Of a DNA stretch of 64,000 nt, positions 23,993-31,276 are shown piece after piece (within the stretch, counting starts at the first letter, position 1; every line of letters starts with the position of its first letter). Origin of the DNA: Aristolochia californica (lineage: Eukaryota; Streptophyta; Magnoliopsida; Piperales; Aristolochiaceae); the NCBI GenBank assembly GCA_029961685.1, contig JARWKL010000007.1, positions 9,571,406 through 9,635,405 on the forward strand, read 5' to 3'. The translations under genes and the position numbers were made by a program. Under the pieces are notes generated by a model. It did no database searches, was not told the origin of the DNA, and saw only the letters and a program-made list of their open reading frames with translations.

Positions 23993-25369
23993 CTAATGCA
24001 ATTCCTGTAGTGCAGGGTTAGTAGCATGTGCTTCTCGCACCAAGTCCATAATGAGAAATCTCGGCTGGCTGATAGAATAGACCGACTGCTGATCTTCAAA
24101 ACACCGTGATAAGGCATCTACCGCCTTTGATAATCTCCCCGCACGATACTCCACCGAGAAGTCAAACCCCAACAACTTACTGATCCAGTGCTGTTGTGGC
24201 GACATCGTCAAACGTTGTTCTTGTAAAAATTTAAAGCTGTAGTGATCCGTGCGTATGAGAAAAGCCCGGCCCCAGAGATAAGGCCTCCAATGTTGGACCG
24301 CTTTGGCCAACCCAATCAATTCGCGCTCATAGGCTGCCAGTTTGTGATGGCGGACTGCCAACTGTCTGCTAAAATAAGCAATAGGATGGCCCAGCTGCTG
24401 TAAAACGGCCCCCATGCCCACGCCCAAAGCGTCGCACTCTACCACAAACAATTCATCGAAGTTGGGAAGTTGTAATACTGGCGCGGATGCGAGGGCATCT
24501 TTGAGTGCCACAAATGACGTGGTGGCCCCCTCATTCCAAATAAAGGAATTTTTCTTGAGTAAACTCGTCAATGGTGCTGCCATTGGCCCATAGTTCTGAA
24601 TAAATTTACGGTAGTAGCCCGCAAGACCCAGAAAACCCCGTAATGCAGAACACGACTGTGGTTGCGGCCACTCGTAAATAGCTTGGATCTTCTCGGGATC
24701 CACCGTAACCCCCTCATGTGAGATAATGTGTCCCAGATATCCCACGTGTGAAGCCGCAAAAGAACACTTGGAGTGTTTCAAATAGAGCTGATGTGCTCTT
24801 AACAAGTCGAAAACAATCCTCAAGTGTGCCAAGTGCTCCTCAACCGACTTGCTATATATCAAAATATCATCGAAAAATACAAGAACAAATTTTCGAAGAT
24901 AGGGGCTAAATACCTCGTTCATCAAAGCTTGAAAAGTGGAGGGTGCATTGGATAACCCGAACGGCATGACAACGAACTCAAAGTGGCCATGGTGCATGCG
25001 GAACGCCGTCTTCTCGATATCAGAGGGGTGCATCCGGACCTGATGGTATCCCGAACGGAGGTCGAGTTTAGTGAATAACCACGACCCATGTAACTCATCC
25101 AGAAGCTCATCCACTACCGGAATCGGGAACTTGTCTTTTACTGTCTGCACGTTCAACTCCCGATAATCCACGCAGAACCTCCATGTCCCATCATGTTTCT
25201 TCACAAGTAAGACGGGTGAAGAGAACGGGGAGCGGCTGGGATGAATAAGACCTTGTTTCAACATCTCATGGCACTGACGCTCTATCTCGTCCTTCTGAAG
25301 TTGTGGGTAACGGTATGGTCGAATGACCACTACCTCAGAACCTGGTTTCAGACAGATCCTAGTGGTCAC
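23993..25369 (-). pseudogene. pol: Chromovirus A reverse transcriptase and RNase H
   Basis: Counting from 25,369, the RT shows TKLDLRSGYHQ (D103), FGLSNAPSTFQ and the active site FFDDIL (165-170). RNase H follows with ECDALGVGMG (D313), YEREL (E350) and RTDHYS (D375). In the related copy B the RNase H motif reads ECDASG, so the L is probably a change in copy A. A one-base insertion near 25,361 separates this frame from the protease frame; copy B reads through at the same point. The TAG at 23,993 replaces a CAG that copy B keeps, and the frame continues into integrase after it. The first three residues of this open frame are therefore not native. Confidence 0.95.
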
Positions 25370-26246
25370 AGTGCCTCATGGGAGGCAACCTCGAAGGCTC
25401 CTGGAAGAGGTCATAGAACTCCTCAACCAGACCATCACTAGTACTGTCAGGCTGATCCTGTGTCTGCAAAGTGTGTATGCAGTGGGCCCTATCCACCTGA
25501 CAGCCCTGTAAGAGCACCCGACTTCCGGCCAAATCAAAGCTCATGGTTAAAGCCGAAAAGTCCCACAGAATGGGCCCCAATGTTTGTAACCATTTAATGC
25601 CTAAAACCATATCAAATCCCGCTAGGGGAATAACAAAAAATTCCGCATTAAATGAAGTAAATCCAATGGAAAAAGTTACCGCCTTACTAATCCCATAGCT
25701 AGGGACCTTCTTGCCATTGGCCACTGAGACGGTGGCTGTCGGTTGAGTATGTATCTGGAGCTGGAGATGCTGTGCGGCTGTCAAACTCAGAAAATTGTGT
25801 GTACTCCCCGAGTCGACTAGTCCCACCAGTTCTCGGTCAATGACATGAGCTCGGACTTGCATTGTAGTAGGCGATTTCTGCCCAGTAATAGCATGCAAGG
25901 ATATCTCTGGTGGTTCCTCCTCGACAATATCCTCTGGTTCCTCTGGATCGTCTGAATCCTCCATCTCGAGCCAAAATAATCGTTTACATTGGTGTCCGAC
26001 CCGATACTGCTCATCGCAGTTATAATAGAGATTTTTGGACTGCCTTTCTGCCATCTCCGCACTCGTCAATTTTTTTATAAAGCTCGGTAGGAAATTACCA
26101 GGGCGGGGATCGGCTACCCGAGTCATAGTCGAAGTGTGTCTGGATGGTGCTGCTATAGATGTTCCCTGAGATGAATTATAGTGGTGCCCTTGCCACGTGG
26201 AGGAAGTGTTCCTCTCACTTGACCAACCCGGCTTACGTTGCTGCAA
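25359..26246 (-). pseudogene. pol: Chromovirus A nucleocapsid knuckle and aspartic protease
   Basis: The frame is the direct continuation of gag after a single TAG at 26,247. A zinc-knuckle-like segment (NLYYNCDEQYRVGHQC, about residues 72-87) has Tyr where the first Cys is expected, so metal binding is doubtful. It is followed by the FWLE segment common in plant chromoviruses, an acidic linker and the protease with LVDSGSTHNF (D145-S146-G147). The protease would cut the Gag-Pol polyprotein. The frame ends at 25,359 because of the single-base insertion shared with the start of the RT entry. Confidence 0.92.
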
Positions 26247-26987
26247 CTATTGTCGTTGTTCCATTGCTCGGGCCATATTCATGGCATGAGCTAGATCCGT
26301 GGGCATAAGGAGTTCTACCTCTAGCCGTAAATAGTCATTGAGACCTGCTGTGAATAAGGAGACCTGCTGATCAACCAATACCCTCTCTCCAGCACGAGCC
26401 AACTTTTCCTGGAAGAGTTTTTGATAGTGTTCCACCGAACCCGTTTGTCTCAATAGGACTAACTCTCCCAAGGGGTTGCTGTTGGTGGGAGGCCCAAATC
26501 TAACTGTGCATAGATTTTTAAATTCTCCCCAAGTCATTCCCGGTCTCTCTTTCTCTACTTGAGTCACCCATAACATGGCTTCATCTGTCATATGGAAAGA
26601 GGCTAGTTGCACCTTATCCCATTCAGTAGTCCCTTGGTTCAAAAAAAAATTTTCACATCTATGCAACCAAATTACGGGATCCACAGAACCATTGAAAGAG
26701 GGAAACTCTAACTTGGTGTACCTTGGGATTGTGCCTCCATGTTGAGGTGCTTGGACAACAGTGCACCCAGGCCACTGCTCCCCTCTTCTGTGACATGGTT
26801 GAGCAACCTCTCTCACCTCTAAACTCTGATGTCTGTCTGTCCTCAACTCCTATACCATGCTAATGATTCGGTTCATCTCTTCTTCTAAACCACAAACCTT
26901 TCCCAAAACTGGTTGTGCTGTTTCAAGGATATCTTCTATCTTTTGTATCCTGATTTGGATTTCTTCATTGCTGATATTATCCTCCAT
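26247..26987 (-). pseudogene. gag: Chromovirus A gag (capsid), two TAG stops
   Basis: The start chosen is the ATG at 26,987 (MEDNISNEE), only 9 nt downstream of the PBS. An N-terminal coiled-coil-like stretch of 45 residues ends at a TAG (26,850). The frame continues with the retrotransposon gag core, recognisable by LHRCENFFLNQG, LASFHMTDEAMLW and WGEFKNLC, and ends at a second TAG (26,247). The sequence then goes on in the same frame into the knuckle and protease. Both TAGs fit changed CAG codons. In related elements Gag and Pol are one frame, so the second TAG is more likely damage than a readthrough signal, but this needs comparison with other copies. Confidence 0.9.
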
Positions 26988-26995
26988 GTTACCCT

Positions 26996-27007
26996 GCTCT
27001 GATACCA
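26996..27007 (-). other. Chromovirus A primer-binding site (tRNA-iMet)
   Basis: On minus TGGTATCAGAGC starts 3 nt after the 5' LTR end. It is complementary to the 3' end of initiator methionine tRNA, the usual primer for minus-strand synthesis in this group. Confidence 0.95.
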
Positions 27008-27010
27008 AGT

Positions 27011-27918
27011 TGTTACGGTCCCGGGTCATGGATCGAGTAACACGGCGTGGGATTTGTGAATCCAGCATTCAGAATTTACTCACTTCACATCAAGGGTCTG
27101 TGTATGAGTATTTCTCCTTAACCAATGCTTGGCCAGGAGGAAAGATCCTCTTTTGAGGGTCCTACCGAGTTGTTGTGCTAGGTAGAAGATCCCACAACAA
27201 TGCTGACCTTGCTAGAGCAAGGTGCTCTCTTTTCTTGGTCACGGAAAAGAGGGTTTGGCCCTCTTTGTTGCTGCTCTAGCTAAGAATGCAATCCTTCTTT
27301 CTTAAATAACTTGAAACACAAGTTTGGGATAGATTAATACCTCTTCTTTGATGCTATGATCAGCTCCCAGTTGCACCAGGAATTGCTCAAGATTTGAGGA
27401 TAAAAATCCTCACTTTGCTGCTTGGTAAGGGAGGAATTGGGCCTCTCTTGCTGCTGCTGCCAAGAAGGTGGATAGACCTCCTCTTTGGGCTCGGAAAAGG
27501 GGCAGGAAGCTCCTTTTCTTAGTAGGGATGATGGTGGATGAATTTGGGTGAAGATGGATGGCAATGGAGGGTGAATGATAGGTTGGATTTTTGGAGTAAA
27601 CCCTAAACTCGGGATCAAGAGGTGATCCCAACCTATTTAGACTAGGTTATTCTAAAATCTCAAAGCTTACCTATTTCATTCATACCTATCCCTTAAATAG
27701 GGAGTTTTAGGGTTAGGATTACAATAATTCCCCATAATGCCCTTACATAAAAAGTAATTAGAAATAACTCCTACTTAAAACAATATAAGAAATAAATCCT
27801 ACTTAAAACAATATTAGAAATAAATCCTACTCAAAGAAATATAAGAATTAAATCCTATTGAGTGAGTTGTTGTTGTCTTCTTCGTTGTGTGACTCGGTGT
27901 GCTATTGAGTCCACAACA
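27011..27918 (-). repeat. Chromovirus A 5' LTR (element sense)
   Basis: It has the same limits as the other LTR (TGTTACGG...CCACAACA on plus), 908 bp, with CGCTT outside. The same four 28-bp tandem units are at 27,758-27,869. Differences from the partner LTR are mostly transitions, which indicates a young insertion. Confidence 0.95.
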
Positions 27919-27923
27919 CGCTT
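27919..27923. repeat. Target-site duplication (right) of chromovirus A
   Basis: CGCTT matches 21,713-21,717. Joining the EPRV across one copy restores the continuous protease-to-RT reading frame up to the RT deletion, which confirms the insertion point. Confidence 0.95.
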
Positions 27924-28427
27924 GCTGCGTTTTTTGAAGACTTGATGGAGGACAGCTCCATTGCCAGAAATGGCATAGGCTTCAGTGGGTTTTACTGCGT
28001 AAACAAATACAATAGTATTATCGATTTCACGTCGAGTGCGACATCGAAGTTTATAGTAGGCTGGTGTTTGCTCTACAGGGGCATGAAACATGAGCCATTC
28101 ATTTCCTAGGACTAAATCTGGTCCTGAGTTTATGTTTGATCCTAAACTAATGAGTTTTGGAATCATAAAATTTTCACCTCCAATGTCGAGATGAATGTTT
28201 CGGGCTTCTGTAGGAAGAGATATATTTTCTCCTGAGCCAACAGTTACTTGAAGGTGTTCAAGTGTTTTCCATAGATCTGTGGGAAGTAGATTTTGTCTGG
28301 CTAGGCAATATGAACTTCCTGTATCTACGAGAGCATGTATATGGAATTTGATATATCCGGGTAGTTTAAGCATGACCGTGATATAAAAATTTCCAACTGC
28401 TACATGCTCTGCATTTATGCGGATCAT
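27924..28427 (-). pseudogene. EPRV pol, 5' part: aspartic protease
   Basis: The ATG at 28,427 overlaps the stop of the coat-protein ORF as ATGA, so pol is a separate ORF from the coat protein. The domain is a pepsin-type retroviral protease with HALVDTGSSYCLA (D35-T36-G37) and a later LGNEWL segment like those of caulimovirid proteases. It would process the viral polyproteins. The frame is open from the ATG to the insertion of chromovirus A at 27,923, where it runs artificially into LTR sequence, and it resumes at 21,717. Apart from the insertion this is the best-kept part of the viral genome. Confidence 0.9.
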
Positions 28428-30179
28428 TCAGAGAAAGTGCCTGAAGAGTCCGACATGTTTTCTGAGTTTTTCGAGGAGGAGAACTCAGTTTCTAGATGGA
28501 GTTCATATACTTCATCTTCTGACTAGATGTCATCGTAATGAATGATTTCCAATCCATTTTCTTCGGCTAGTAACATGTAAGTACTATACCGCCGTTGTTG
28601 TTTATCATTTGGACAATCTTTTTCAAAATGTCCTTCTTTTTGGCATATCTAGCATTTGCATTTGCTTAGGGTTTTCCCCTTTGGGCAGTATGCATTTGAC
28701 CCTTGACTGGATGTGGGAGGGCCAAAATTTGTTCTCTTCTTAAAGTATCTCTTTTTAGGAGTATACCTAGCTGTAGAACTTTTTTGTATCCTAAATTTTT
28801 TCTGTCGAAATTTCTTAGGATATTTTCGTTGCTTATGGGAGGTGGTTTTACAACCATAAGCTCCTACATTTTTGTTCTGGTTTGAACAACATAATGTTTG
28901 TTTATTTGCCTTACTACTTTTCTTTTGTAGTTTTTGGGCTTCACAAAGATTTGCCAACATGTCTTGTACAAATCGATGTCTTCTTCCTAAAGTATCATTG
29001 TTTAGGAAATTATCCATGGTTAAAGTACCATGTTCTGGATTGTTTTGCCAATATTTTTTAATGTAGTCTTTTTCAGCTACATGTGCAAATGGTTCTGGAA
29101 ATTTTGCATAAAAGATAGACAGATAAGGTTTCTGGTCTTCTTTTTCAGTTTGTAGAAGTAACCTGCAAACTCGCAGTAATACTTCTCATAAAAACAAATG
29201 TTACAGATTTGTAACATGTTTAATTTCTGAAGAGTTTCTAAACATTTTCTTTGTTTAGTACTCTCATTGTAGGCTTCTAAGGTTGGATGTATTCCGAGAA
29301 ATTCATTTGATATCTTAGCCACTAATCCTTTCAATATATTGGCTATCGATATTGAGGTATTAGCTCTTTTTGGTCTTTGGGAAGGTTGTCCCACCAACGA
29401 GCTACATTACCATGTAAAGCATGTGTAAATAAATTAAATGATGATTCTTGGTTCCAAGATTCATGCATATTTGCAGCATTGCTCATGCTTCTTTCCCAAT
29501 CTTGAAGGACTTTTTCTCCATCCTTGGGGCAATCCAAGTTGAGGCAAAATCCAAAAGGGTTTAGGCTATCTATGGTTTGGTGTCCCTTAGTAGCATTTGA
29601 GGGATCGACATTTGTGTATTTTGTCGAATACCTTTGTCCTCCCAGGGATATTTTTGAGTGGGAGAAACTTTCTCGTTCTTGCGGGTGAACCACAGTATAG
29701 TTTCGAAAGTTATCTTGAAAGCTATCTTCCATGTGGGTGTCTCGTACCCTTGAAGTTTCTGCTTCAAAATGGTCACTACCACGAAGCATTCAAAATCTTT
29801 CACCAAGATCATTTGCCTTTTTGTCTTTAGCAGAGTAGTCTGTTTTCTTGGTATTTTCTTCTACAACTTCATCAGATTCCCAGGCTTCTGGTTCACTGTC
29901 GTGTTGCTCTTCTTGTTGTTTACTAGAGGAAGGTTTTTCCTCTTGAACATAATAAATCGGTTGGCGACCGAAGGTGTTATATTCTGCGTAAACTTCATCA
30001 TCGGTGGAGGATAATGCTTTTGAAGCGATCCTAAAAGCAGGTGGTGCTGGATCCTTTTTTCTTCTAGGTGCTATGCAAGGTGTTGCAAGGTACACTAGGT
30101 TTTTAAGCCATCCGGTGATGTCAGGAAGGCCTAATGGTAATGGGGTTTCCATATCCATTAAATAGAAAAACTCATTCAT
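28424..30179 (-). pseudogene. EPRV coat protein with zinc knuckle (several stops and frameshifts)
   Basis: The start chosen is the ATG at 30,179, two bases after the previous ORF stop (TAAAAATG). Domains in order are an acidic N-terminus rich in E/D/S, the capsid core (VARWWDNLP, YYCEFAGYFYKL, YAKFPEPFAH), a Lys/Arg-rich region and a C-X2-C-X4-H-X4-C zinc knuckle near the C-terminus. This is the caulimovirid coat-protein layout. Lesions are a TGA at 29,790, frameshifts between about 29,345 and 29,395 and near 29,120-29,150, a TAG at 28,649 inside the knuckle and a TAG at 28,523. The ORF ends with the TGA that overlaps the pol ATG. The product would form the icosahedral capsid and bind viral RNA; this copy cannot. 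Confidence 0.82.
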
Positions 30180-30181
30180 TT

Positions 30182-30397
30182 TTACAAAGCTAAGAGGTTT
30201 AGCTTTTGTTTATTTTTTTCGATCTTGCATCGTAGTCTATGGATGCGATTCGTGTATCTTTCCCAATCAAAATAATACATTTCCATGGAGTAGATAGTAT
30301 CATCTTCTGGTTGAAGCTTGTTTCTTAGTAAGAGAGTGAAGGTAAGGCCATCCCTCTTTCTTTGTAAACGATCTAAAAGTTTTTTTCTATAGATCAT
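30182..30397 (-). CDS. EPRV small ORF 3, unknown function (71 codons, intact)
   Basis: Its ATG overlaps the stop of the preceding viroplasmin-domain ORF as ATGA, and its TAA is two bases before the coat-protein ATG. The protein is basic and Leu-rich (LLDRLQRKRDGL, KIEKNKQKLNLLAL) with a helical look. I do not recognise a family. It is the only viral ORF in the element without an internal stop, but it is short, so chance survival is likely. It may be a virion-associated or nucleic-acid-binding protein by position only. Confidence 0.5.
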   Translation of the reverse strand: MIYRKKLLDRLQRKRDGLTFTLLLRNKLQPEDDTIYSMEMYYFDWERYTNRIHRLRCKIEKNKQKLNLLAL

Positions 30398-30703
30398 CTA
30401 TTTCGGGATGTTGTCCAAGCTTGTTCAGCATCGTCCTTTGTCCGAAATTTTCTATGAGAATTTCCGGGAAATCCTATGACTTGAGCTTGGGCTTCTTCCC
30501 AGCTATCATTTATTCATGTTTCTCTTCCTATGAAGACAACATACCAGTATTTTGTTTTTTTCTGGTTTTTCGTATGTACTTGTAGAGGCTTCTCCTGTTG
30601 AAGCGGTGTCTACAGGTTGAGATACGATTTCTTCTTGGGTCATTCTGTAGATTTCTCTTTGCAGAATGATTACCAAATCTTCTAAGAATTGCTTAGATAG
30701 CAT
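30394..30703 (-). pseudogene. EPRV ORF 2 with viroplasmin-type (Cauli_VI) domain
   Basis: The start chosen is the ATG at 30,703, which overlaps the end of ORF 1. The first ~50 codons are Ser/Thr- and Glu-rich. After a frameshift in an A-rich run near 30,556 a compact domain follows: WYVVFIGRE, then SWEEAQAQVIGFPGNSHRKF and a C-terminal AEQAW. This is the signature of the caulimovirus viroplasmin domain (PF01693), which is related to the RNA/DNA-hybrid-binding domain of RNase H1. A TGA (30,514) interrupts the domain and a TGA at 30,394 closes it. In described genera this domain is normally the N-terminus of the last, transactivator ORF; here it is a short ORF upstream of the coat protein. Confidence 0.75.
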
Positions 30704-31019
30704 ATTCTTGAAGTACAAGTTGTTCAATCCTGATTTGGTGTTTCAGGTCTTTGATAACTTGTTTTAATCCTACTGGACTGAGTCCTAAGAATCATCTATC
30801 TCGGATTATCCTTCTTCCTTCGTTGTTATATTCTACAACTAAAGGATTTTCTTCTAACTCTTTGAGTTTGGCTTGAACTCTTAAGAGTCGATCTTTTAAT
30901 TGTCAAATCCAGACCTTCTGGAATTCGATTTGATTATCATACCTTCTGGGCATAATTTGTTCTCGCCATCGAGAATAGTTTATAAGTCTTATCTCTGGAT
31001 TAGACCTATTTTGTTTCAT
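30693..31019 (-). pseudogene. EPRV ORF 1, coiled-coil protein of unknown function (two TGA stops)
   Basis: This is the first ORF downstream of the PBS, 108 codons from the ATG at 31,019 to TAA at 30,693, with TGA at 30,903 and 30,792. The N-terminus (INYSRWREQIMPRRYD) is basic and aromatic. The middle and end (LLRVQAKLKELEENPL and LKQVIKDLKHQI) look like coiled coils. Small coiled-coil proteins are coded near the 5' end in several caulimovirids, where some bind virions. No movement-protein motif is visible. The end overlaps ORF 2 by 11 nt (ATGCTATCTAA). Confidence 0.6.
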
Positions 31020-31179
31020 ATAGAAAGTTTTAAGTTTTTGTACATTTGTTCCTTACAAATGTTACATGGGAGGTGACCGGTATGGGTCGTAACAGTTTGG
31101 GAGTATGTATACCTAAACAGAAAGAATCAAAGTTAAGCTTTGACTTATTTGACACATATTAAACCAAGTCTACTACTCG

Positions 31180-31191
31180 GCTCTGATACCA
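31180..31191 (-). other. EPRV primer-binding site (tRNA-iMet)
   Basis: TGGTATCAGAGC on minus is complementary to the 3' end of initiator tRNA-Met, the primer of all caulimovirids. It lies about 160 nt upstream of ORF 1 and about 10 nt inside the terminal redundancy. By convention it marks nucleotide 1 of a caulimovirid genome and the site of the minus-strand discontinuity in virion DNA. Confidence 0.92.
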
Positions 31192-31200
31192 TTTTTAACG

Positions 31201-31276
31201 GATACAAACACAAAGGAGGGCAGTGGGAACACAACGAGTCTCTAGCAGACTTTGACAGCGGAATACTGATACCAAG
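31201..31276 (-). repeat. EPRV terminal redundancy, right copy
   Basis: This matches 17,861-17,936. It is the viral 5' end of the insert. Its outermost bases on minus read TTGGTATCAGTATTCC, so a PBS-like TGGTATCAG is exactly at the end of the integrated DNA, about 85 bp from the true PBS. Confidence 0.85.

Larger units (their letters stand above)
21718..27918 (-). mobile_element. Ty3/gypsy chromovirus-type LTR retrotransposon, copy A (full length, nested in the EPRV)
   Basis: The element is 6.2 kb and intact in structure: LTR, PBS, gag, PR-RT-RNaseH-IN, polypurine tract, LTR, flanked by CGCTT on both sides. The pol order with integrase last, and a chromodomain-like tail ending ATWERVD, place it among plant chromoviruses; the clade (Tekay/Del, Reina, CRM and so on) is not decided here. 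The coding region has three TAG stops and two single-base frameshifts. By eye the LTRs differ at about 14 sites in ~909 bp. It split the EPRV protease/RT gene, so it is younger than that insertion. Its own proteins appear inactive, but mobilisation in trans cannot be excluded. Confidence 0.96.
17861..31276 (-). mobile_element. Endogenous pararetrovirus (Caulimoviridae type), nearly complete genome unit, interrupted by a chromovirus
   Basis: After removal of the nested element (21,718-27,918 plus one TSD) the insert is about 7.2 kb, close to a caulimovirid genome of 7-8 kb. It carries, on minus, a tRNA-iMet PBS, a viroplasmin-type domain, a coat protein with a zinc knuckle, a DTG protease, a YVDD reverse transcriptase, RNase H, a last ORF at the transactivator position and a TATA/TGACG promoter-like region. 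There are no LTRs and no integrase. About 76 bp are repeated at both ends, as expected for a linearised circular genome slightly longer than one unit. The junctions show no target duplication and lose about 9 bp of satellite, which fits end-joining rather than integrase action. All ORFs are broken, so it is a fossil. The genus is not assigned. Confidence 0.9.

Noticed and set aside
26247..26249. Programmed readthrough of TAG between gag and pol
   Set aside because: The same CAG-to-TAG change is found at several non-functional positions, so random decay is the simpler explanation; the matching region of copy B is outside the window.
28424..30179. Badnavirus-type single polyprotein
   Set aside because: CP and pol are separated by an ATGA overlap and preceded by a viroplasmin-domain ORF, which does not fit a badnavirus layout.
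31180..31191. tRNA gene suggested by the TGGTATCAGAGC match
   Set aside because: Only the 12-nt complement of a tRNA 3' end is present; it is a primer-binding site, as is 26,996-27,007.
17861..31276. Two separate EPRV fragments flanking a retrotransposon
   Set aside because: The CGCTT duplication and the continuous protease-to-RT frame across it show one EPRV split by a later insertion.
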